Source: Flavobacteriales bacterium UBA1937
GTDB lineage: Bacteria; Bacteroidota; Bacteroidia; Flavobacteriales; Weeksellaceae
Direction: 5' to 3'
NCBI GenBank assembly: GCA_002337005.1
Contig: DDFD01000024.1
Span: 1 to 64,000, forward strand
DNA: 64,000 nucleotides
A program made the translations under genes and the position numbers. Shown piece after piece: positions 59,004 to 64,000 of this stretch. Numbering within the stretch: position 1 is the first letter of the stretch; each line of letters begins with the position of its first letter. The notes beneath the pieces are model-generated. The model ran no database searches, was not told where the DNA came from, and worked only from the letters and a program-made list of their open reading frames with translations.

Positions 59004-59410
59004 TGGAAAATGTTTTTGTAGATACCAATATTGTAATAGATTTATTACAAAAAAGAGATGAATTTTATAAAGAAGCTCAAGAATTATTTACACTTGCCGA
59101 TAGAAAAAAAGTAAGACTTTACATTTCTGCACTTACATTTGCCAATACGTATTATATTTTGTCAAGGTTTTATTCTTCTGATGAAGCCAAAAAAATACTT
59201 TCAAAATTTAAAGTTTTAGTAGAAGTTTTGCCAACTACAGACAAAATCATAGAATTGGCTTTAGCTTCTGATTTTAAATACTTTGAAGATACTATACAAT
59301 TTTATACAGCATTAGAAAGTGGTTTGAAAGCCATAATTACAAGAAATAAAAAGGATTTTAAAAATAATTTAATTCCTGTCTTTTCAGCGAAAGAATATCT
59401 AAACCTATAA
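59003..59410 (+). CDS. PIN-domain toxin (VapC-like RNase), 135 aa
   Basis: PIN ribonucleases use three or four acidic residues and a metal to cut RNA, often tRNA. Seen here are the first aspartate in VFVDTNIVIDLL, a central Glu region (DEAKK), and the late ITRNKKDF motif with the usual N and D. Length is typical. It overlaps the antitoxin gene by one base (TAATG). The pair stands between ftsK and lolA and has a very good promoter of its own. Confidence 0.88.
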   Translation: MENVFVDTNIVIDLLQKRDEFYKEAQELFTLADRKKVRLYISALTFANTYYILSRFYSSDEAKKILSKFKVLVEVLPTTDKIIELALASDFKYFEDTIQFYTALESGLKAIITRNKKDFKNNLIPVFSAKEYLNL

Positions 59411-59452
59411 ACTTGGCTCACTTTTTGAAACCAATAACAAAAATCAAAAAAA

Positions 59453-60082
59453 ATGAAATTGATAAACAAAATACTTTTAGGAAGTTTAGTTGTAACAACT
59501 TTCACCTTTTCTTTTGCACAGAAAGTAGATGCTAAGGCTAAAACCATTTTAGATGCTGTTTCGGCTAATTATAAAGCGAAGAAAAATATGTATTTCAAAT
59601 TCTCTTATGGAACAGGAAAAGGAAGTGTTTCTAAAACTGAAACCGGCATCTTCTACTCTACTCCTACCCAATACAAAATGAATATTATGGGAAATGAACA
59701 GATTTTCGACGGTAAAAAAGTCTATAACATTTCTAAAGAAGACCAAGAAGTAACCGTAGCCAAACCAAACGGAACGGAAAAAACGCTGTCTCCTACCAAT
59801 TATATTGATGAATATAGAAAAGGATATTCGGTAACCTATGCTGGTAAAAGTGGCGCTCTGGATATGATAAAATTAGTCCCTGTAAAAGATGAAGGCATTA
59901 AAAATGTAATTCTATACATCAATACCTCGAAAAAACAAATTTCTAAAATTGTGCAAACTTCTGCTGGTGATGATGTAGCTGTAATTACCATTGTACAATA
60001 CAAAGAAAATCAAAATCTAAGCAGTTCTGCTTTTAGTTTTGATAAAAATAAATACAAAGATTATTTAATTACGGAGCTGTAA
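59453..60082 (+). CDS. lolA: LolA-like outer-membrane lipoprotein carrier, 209 aa
   Basis: LolA carries lipoproteins across the periplasm to the outer membrane. A signal peptide (KILLGSLVVTTFTFSFAQ) is followed by the half-barrel fold: a KTILDAVSANYKAKKNMYFKF start, strands with YKMNIMGNEQIFDGKKVYNI, and the C-terminal SSSAFSFDKNKYKDY motif. Gene order ftsK-lolA-permease is the usual one in Flavobacteriia and supports the assignment. A hairpin terminator follows. Confidence 0.88.
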   Translation: MKLINKILLGSLVVTTFTFSFAQKVDAKAKTILDAVSANYKAKKNMYFKFSYGTGKGSVSKTETGIFYSTPTQYKMNIMGNEQIFDGKKVYNISKEDQEVTVAKPNGTEKTLSPTNYIDEYRKGYSVTYAGKSGALDMIKLVPVKDEGIKNVILYINTSKKQISKIVQTSAGDDVAVITIVQYKENQNLSSSAFSFDKNKYKDYLITEL

Positions 60083-60133
60083 ATTAAATTTAGAACAGTT
60101 CTAGAACATTTAATTATAAAATAAGTTAAAATT

Positions 60134-60168
60134 AAAGTCACAGAAGCATTACCTTTTGTGACTTTTTC
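60134..60168 (+). terminator. Terminator after lolA
   Basis: AAAGTCAC (60134-60141) pairs with GTGACTTT (60158-60165) around 16 bases and is followed by T bases. It ends 14 bp before the permease gene, so it may be an attenuator. Confidence 0.55.
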
Positions 60169-60181
60169 ATAATTTTGGCAA

Positions 60182-61639
60182 ATGCTTAAGAAACTCGATC
60201 AATATATTATAAAAACCTTTTTTGGGCCTTTCTTTTTTATCTTCAGTGTGCTGTTCTTTATATTTATGGTGAACATCATTTGGATTCAATTATCACAATT
60301 CACTGGGAAAGGTCTTACCACTTGGGAAATTTTAAAATTTCTCTTTTATATGAGTGTAAATGTGATAAAAATGGTGCTTCCGCTTACCATACTTTTAGCA
60401 TCAATTATGACTTTTGGAGATTTCGGAGAACGCTATGAACTAGCGGCTATGAAATCTGCCGGAATTTCTCTCACCAGAGTAATGTTACCACTTTTCGGGA
60501 TTGTAGGCTTAATGTCTATTATGCTTTATTTTTTCTCGAATAACATTATTCCTGATTTTCAGAGGAAAGCCAAAAATATGCTCTACAATATTGCTTCTAG
60601 TAAACCTGCCCTTAAATTTACACCAGGACAGTTCAATGAATTTCCTGGAGCTACTATTAAGTTTGATAAAATCTATGGCGAAAAAAGCGAATTTCTAGAA
60701 GGTGTTTTCATTCATAAAATTGCCAATTCTTATGAAGACCAAAGAACCATTATTGCAAAAAAAGGAAAATTTGTACCTGCCGAAAATAAAAATTATTTAA
60801 AATTAGTACTCAAAAGTGGTTATATCTTTGAAGACAATATTCAAGATAAAAACTATATGGAAAGGCTTCGACAGCCTGGGCAATCGGTAAAATTTGACAC
60901 TTTAATTCAGCATTTTGATATCAGCGAAATCATCAACAAAGCTATTGAAGACGAAAAAATAACAGATGATTATCAGTTCCAAACGTACCGACAAATCTAT
61001 AAAACCATAGACAAAGTAAAAAAGGACAACGATGTAACTTTTAATAATTTAAACAGTGAAATGGTGTCTCAAACCAATAGTTATGTAACGTATATTGATA
61101 AGATAAAGGATACTAAAAAAACAAAACCAGTAGAGCCTTTTAAACTAGAGAAAGTAAAGGAAGATAAAAAATTGAAAGTCTTGTATGATGCATACAACAA
61201 AATACAAATGATACAAGACGACAAAAAAAACAGAGATGGACAGCTCTATGATATGATTAAATACTATAATAAAGTTATTATGTATCAACAGAGAATTATA
61301 GCATATTCTGTAACTTGTATTATTTTCTTTTTGATTGGTGCTAGTCTAGGTTCTATCATCAGAAAAGGAGGTGTAGGATTGCCTGTGGTTATTGCAATTA
61401 TTATTTTCATTATTTTTTATGTAATGAATCTATCCGTAGAAAATGTGGCTTGGAAAGGAAAAATGAATCCTTACATTGCGGCTTGGTTACCCAATATGGT
61501 TCTATTCCCTTTTGGTGTTTGGCTTGCGTATAAAGCGCTTACAGATTCGCAAGTTTTTGATGTAGAAAAATATAAGGCACTTACCAAACCTATTTGGAGT
61601 AAGTTCATTAAACAAAGAGAACACGAAAGATATCAGTAA
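60182..61639 (+). CDS. LptF/LptG-family LPS export permease, 485 aa
   Basis: This inner-membrane permease is half of the LptBFG complex that pulls LPS from the inner membrane toward the outer membrane. Six helices are seen in two sets: about 13-35, 50-75, 95-120 and then 375-400, 405-425, 435-455. The YjgP/YjgQ start LKKLDQYIIKTFFGPFFFI and the periplasmic jellyroll between them are typical. The MKSAGISLTRVMLPL coupling helix contacts the ATPase. A charged Lys-rich insertion at about 280-360 is seen. Whether it is LptF or LptG is unsettled. Confidence 0.9.
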   Translation: MLKKLDQYIIKTFFGPFFFIFSVLFFIFMVNIIWIQLSQFTGKGLTTWEILKFLFYMSVNVIKMVLPLTILLASIMTFGDFGERYELAAMKSAGISLTRVMLPLFGIVGLMSIMLYFFSNNIIPDFQRKAKNMLYNIASSKPALKFTPGQFNEFPGATIKFDKIYGEKSEFLEGVFIHKIANSYEDQRTIIAKKGKFVPAENKNYLKLVLKSGYIFEDNIQDKNYMERLRQPGQSVKFDTLIQHFDISEIINKAIEDEKITDDYQFQTYRQIYKTIDKVKKDNDVTFNNLNSEMVSQTNSYVTYIDKIKDTKKTKPVEPFKLEKVKEDKKLKVLYDAYNKIQMIQDDKKNRDGQLYDMIKYYNKVIMYQQRIIAYSVTCIIFFLIGASLGSIIRKGGVGLPVVIAIIIFIIFYVMNLSVENVAWKGKMNPYIAAWLPNMVLFPFGVWLAYKALTDSQVFDVEKYKALTKPIWSKFIKQREHERYQ

Positions 61640-61662
61640 TTGTGTAAGTTAAAAACTTAAAT

Positions 61663-62091
61663 ATGAAAAAACGGAATATTTTGTTTTTTTGTTTGTTTTC
61701 TTTATTTTATTTTTCACAAGAATCTAAAAAAATTTCAACAGACTTATTAATAAGCAACACTTTTCAAATAGAAAATGAACTAAGAAACGAATCACCGAAA
61801 GTTGTTGTTATAGAAACTTGTTCTACCAAACCTAGTCTCTGTGGAACTTCTGCTTTCGGTTCTGTAAGCTTGGTTAAAATCTTAAGTGGAAAATATGCTG
61901 ACCAAAAAATATATTTGGCAACTACTTGTATGGAAACAAAATATAAAGTAGGTAAAACTTACCAATTAGGCATTTCTAATGCTCCTAATTTTTCAGTAAT
62001 TCTCTGTAATAACAAAATATACAATCCAGACTGGAATTCAAAATTAAAAGAAAACAATCATCTTTTATTTTTTGGAAATTTAAAGGATTAA
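61663..62091 (+). CDS. Small secreted Cys-containing protein, 142 aa
   Basis: A Sec signal (ILFFCLFSLFYFSQ) is followed by a beta-rich mature part with four cysteines: CSTKPSLCG around 50-60, TTCMETKYKVG near 100 and VILCNNKIYN near 120. The layout of cysteines and the KVGKTYQLGI strand recall NTR/TIMP-like beta barrels of secreted inhibitors, but this is a weak resemblance. No function is assigned. It starts 23 bp after the permease gene and ends before a strong terminator. Confidence 0.65.
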   Translation: MKKRNILFFCLFSLFYFSQESKKISTDLLISNTFQIENELRNESPKVVVIETCSTKPSLCGTSAFGSVSLVKILSGKYADQKIYLATTCMETKYKVGKTYQLGISNAPNFSVILCNNKIYNPDWNSKLKENNHLLFFGNLKD

Positions 62092-62110
62092 ACCTAACCA
62101 TTTCAAACGA

Positions 62111-62142
62111 AAAAAAACTTCAGAATTATCTGAAGTTTTTTT
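62111..62142. terminator. Bidirectional terminator
   Basis: ACTTCAGA and TCTGAAGT pair around ATTA, with seven-base A- and T-runs extending the stem. It serves the secreted-protein gene on the left and frr on the right. Confidence 0.85.
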
Positions 62143-62163
62143 GATAAACATATTTCCAAGATA

Positions 62164-62718
62164 TTATATTTTGAAAATATCTGCTTCTTTTGTTTTTAGG
62201 TGTTCATCAGAAAGTTTCACATATTTATCCGTCAATTGTTGGATTTTTTCTTCTGCATCTTTAATCAAGTCTTCAGATACACCATCTAGTTTTTTAAGTT
62301 CTTTCATACCATCTTGTCTGGCATTTCTTACGGTAACTTTGGTTTGTTCGGTTTCTGATTTTGCTTGTTTAGCTAAATCTCTACGTCTTTCTTCGGTTAA
62401 TGGTGGTACATTTAGAATAATGTATTCTCCATTGTTAGAAGGTGCAAATCCAAGGTTAGAATTAATGATCGCTTTTTCTATGGCATTAATAGCAGTTCTA
62501 TCCCAAGGCTGAATAGAAATGGTCATAGCATCTGGTACAGAAACATTTGCTACTTGGTTAATCGGAGTTAAAGCTCCGTAGTATTCCACCATTACGTCTT
62601 GTACCATAGAAGTAGAAGCTCTACCTGCTCTAATTTTTTGGAAAGCGTGATCAAGATGTTTCATTGCTGCATCCATCTCTTGTTTCACCATATCCAAAAT
62701 CATACTAATTTCTTCCAT
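62164..62718 (-). CDS. frr: Ribosome recycling factor, 184 aa
   Basis: RRF splits post-termination ribosomes together with EF-G. The sequence has the N-terminal helix DMVKQEMDAAMKHLDHAF, the IRAGRASTSMVQDVMVEYYG block, the VSVPDAMTISIQPWDR strand region, and the PPLTEERRRDLAKQAK helix. I chose ATG 62718, ten codons inside the open frame, which gives the family's usual length and start (MEEISM). It follows pyrH with a 100-bp gap, the common pyrH-frr order. Confidence 0.97.
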   Translation of the reverse strand: MEEISMILDMVKQEMDAAMKHLDHAFQKIRAGRASTSMVQDVMVEYYGALTPINQVANVSVPDAMTISIQPWDRTAINAIEKAIINSNLGFAPSNNGEYIILNVPPLTEERRRDLAKQAKSETEQTKVTVRNARQDGMKELKKLDGVSEDLIKDAEEKIQQLTDKYVKLSDEHLKTKEADIFKI

Positions 62719-62818
62719 TATATATTGAAAATTTGATAAATTACACATTCATTATTTTTCTTAGTTGATGATTGATAATAGATAAATTTTATCATCTAAA
62801 TGAATCATCATTTATCTA

Positions 62819-63526
62819 TTATAGATTAACTAATGTTCCTATATTTTCGCCTAGAACTACTTTTAATAAATTACCATCTTTGTTCATATCAAACACAATA
62901 ATTGGCAAATTATTTTCTTTACTCAAGGTAAAAGCAGTCATATCCATTACTTTCAGGTTTTTATCCATTACCTCATCAAAAGAAAGCGAATTAAATTTCA
63001 CTGCATCTTCATTTTTTTCTGGATCACTATCATAGATACCATCTACTCTAGTTCCTTTTAGAATTACATCTGCACCTATTTCTATTGCTCTAAGCGTAGC
63101 TGCAGTATCTGTAGTAAAGTACGGATTACCAGTACCAGCCCCGAAAATCACTACTCTTCCTTTTTCTAAATGTCTTACAGCTCTTCTTTTGATAAATGGC
63201 TCTGCTACTTTGTCCATTTCAATCGCAGACTGAAGTCTGGTTTTAATACCTTGGTCTTCTAAAGCACCTTGTAGTGCCATTCCGTTAATTACTGTTGCCA
63301 GCATTCCCATGTAATCTCCTTGCACTCTATCCATCCCTTTAGCAGCACCGGCTAAACCTCTAAAAATATTTCCTCCACCTATTACAATGGCCAGTTCACA
63401 ACCACCATCTACTACTTTTTTAATTTCTTTGGCATATTCTACCAGTCTATCATTATCAATACCATATTGTCTGTTTCCCATTAAAGCTTCGCCGCTTAAT
63501 TTCAGAAGAACTCGTTTGTATTTCAT
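62819..63526 (-). CDS. pyrH: UMP kinase, 235 aa
   Basis: PyrH makes UDP from UMP with ATP in pyrimidine synthesis. I chose ATG 63526 (MKYKRVLLKLSGEALMG) because the open frame upstream adds 17 residues not typical of the family. Amino-acid-kinase motifs are LKLSGEALMG, AIVIGGGNIFRG, FGAGTGNPYFTTDTAATLRA and DVILKGTRVDGIYDSDP, in the right order. Length fits. A -7 box lies 65 bp upstream. Confidence 0.97.
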   Translation of the reverse strand: MKYKRVLLKLSGEALMGNRQYGIDNDRLVEYAKEIKKVVDGGCELAIVIGGGNIFRGLAGAAKGMDRVQGDYMGMLATVINGMALQGALEDQGIKTRLQSAIEMDKVAEPFIKRRAVRHLEKGRVVIFGAGTGNPYFTTDTAATLRAIEIGADVILKGTRVDGIYDSDPEKNEDAVKFNSLSFDEVMDKNLKVMDMTAFTLSKENNLPIIVFDMNKDGNLLKVVLGENIGTLVNL

Positions 63527-63590
63527 TATAAAAATATTATTTCGGTTGTTAAATCTTGAATCACTATATTTATTCAAAATTTTATTTGTG

Positions 63591-63598
63591 CAAATATA
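63591..63598 (-). promoter_or_regulatory. -7 box of pyrH-frr (TATATTTG on the minus strand)
   Basis: CAAATATA on the plus strand reads TATATTTG on the minus strand, a full TAnnTTTG match. The predicted leader is about 58 bases. No -33 TTG at 19-21 bp. Confidence 0.5.
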
Positions 63599-63669
63599 AT
63601 GAATCGTGAAGAATTACGTTAAAAAGAATTGATTAAGAGTATTTAATTTTTATAAAAGATTAAAATATC

Positions 63670-63677
63670 TATTTTTG
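63670..63677 (+). promoter_or_regulatory. -7 box of the porQ-like gene (TATTTTTG)
   Basis: TATTTTTG fits TAnnTTTG and lies 18 bp before the TTG start at 63696, so the leader would be short. No TTG at the -33 distance. Confidence 0.45.
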
Positions 63678-63695
63678 TACCGAAATCTAAAGAAT

Positions 63696-64000
63696 TTGAA
63701 GAAGCTTTTTGCCATATCTCTATTTTGTTTTTCGTTTTTTGCCAATGCACAAACTGGCACAAACGTTTATCAGTTTCTAAACGTTCCTATTTCTGCTAGG
63801 CAAGCAGTTTTGGGTGGTGATGCTGTTTCTGTAAGAGATTATGATGTCAATTTTTCCGCCATCAATCCTGCTCTTATGAACCTGGATATGGACAATAGAA
63901 TAGCAATTAACTACTCATCTTATTTAGCAGATTCTAAATTAGGAAGCATTAATTATGTAAAAGATTTGGAGTCTGGTCATTTTCTTTCTGTAAATGCCAG
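63696..64000 (+). CDS. porQ: PorQ-like type IX secretion protein (5' part only)
   Basis: The reading frame starts at a TTG and continues to the window edge. It begins with a signal peptide (LKKLFAISLFCFSFFANAQ) and continues with NVYQFLNVPISARQAVLGGD, a block typical of PorQ, an outer-membrane beta-barrel protein linked to T9SS in Bacteroidota. NPALMN and the IAINYSSY strand also fit. About 101 codons are visible. The start is TTG because no ATG lies between the -7 box and the signal. With the T9SS-tailed protein at 13146 it shows that the host has T9SS. Confidence 0.8.
   Translation, partial: MKKLFAISLFCFSFFANAQTGTNVYQFLNVPISARQAVLGGDAVSVRDYDVNFSAINPALMNLDMDNRIAINYSSYLADSKLGSINYVKDLESGHFLSVNA

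Noticed and set aside
1..64000. CRISPR array or rRNA operon
   Set aside because: No regular repeat-spacer series and no rRNA-like stretch were seen anywhere in the window.

Overview
The window is AT-rich DNA from a member of the Bacteroidota, most likely the Flavobacteriia (Chryseobacterium/Cloacibacterium-like, family Weeksellaceae). The evidence is a SusC/SusD pair, a type IX secretion sorting domain, a PorQ-like protein at the right edge, Bacteroidota-type promoters (TTG-N19-TAnnTTTG), and the flavobacterial order ftsK - lolA - LptF/G-family permease. The species cannot be named from sequence alone.

Region 1 (1-4.5 kb) is accessory DNA. It holds the end of an exported TlpA-like thioredoxin gene cut by the window edge, a small XRE regulator behind a large inverted-repeat operator, an unknown membrane-anchored coiled-coil protein, and a leftward tyrosine recombinase that lacks the first catalytic arginine.

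Region 2 (about 4.5-26.5 kb) reads as a 22-kb integrative mobilizable element inserted in the 3' end of a tRNA-Ser(UGA) gene. A 13-bp copy of the tRNA 3' end lies at 4495-4507 and the intact tRNA is at 26526-26610. Paired GGGTGT motifs 12 bp apart sit just inside both ends. The left part is the mobility module: integrase, DUF3853-like helix-turn-helix protein, RepA-like ATPase, a perfect 48-bp palindrome, Toprim primase, an oriT-like hairpin cluster and a MobV relaxase. The right part is cargo: a TPR protein, a lamin-tail protein with a T9SS sorting domain, and a 2250-residue SpvB/RHS polymorphic toxin. After the toxin come an exported immunity candidate, two orphan toxin-tip cassettes each with its own exported immunity candidate, and a fourth decayed cassette. 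The warheads look like two HExxH metallopeptidases and one His-Gly/Ala-Cys (clan CD-like) cysteine peptidase. A DDE transposase follows.

Region 3 (26.8-35.3 kb) is mostly leftward chromosomal genes: trxB, an alpha/beta hydrolase lipoprotein, a YitT-family protein and holA. A short rightward group follows (HsdR-N-like protein, 22-residue-repeat protein, HAD phosphatase). Then come a second alpha/beta hydrolase, a cupin, and LacI- and AraC-family regulators.

Region 4 (35.4-51.2 kb) is an alpha-glucoside utilization locus: MFS transporter, cytoplasmic trehalase, exported GH65 enzyme, SusC, SusD, exported GH13 enzyme, GPH-type sugar transporter, fructokinase and an amylosucrase-like GH13 enzyme. 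A 22-bp double CAAACGTTTG palindrome before the GH65 gene is the likely site for the LacI-family regulator. The set suggests uptake and cleavage of trehalose, sucrose and related alpha-glucosides.

Region 5 (51.2-64 kb) is housekeeping DNA: a ResB-CcsA cytochrome c biogenesis fusion, a Gfo/Idh/MocA oxidoreductase, ftsK, a VapBC-type toxin-antitoxin pair wedged before lolA, an LptF/G-family permease, a small secreted protein, frr, pyrH and the start of a porQ-like gene.
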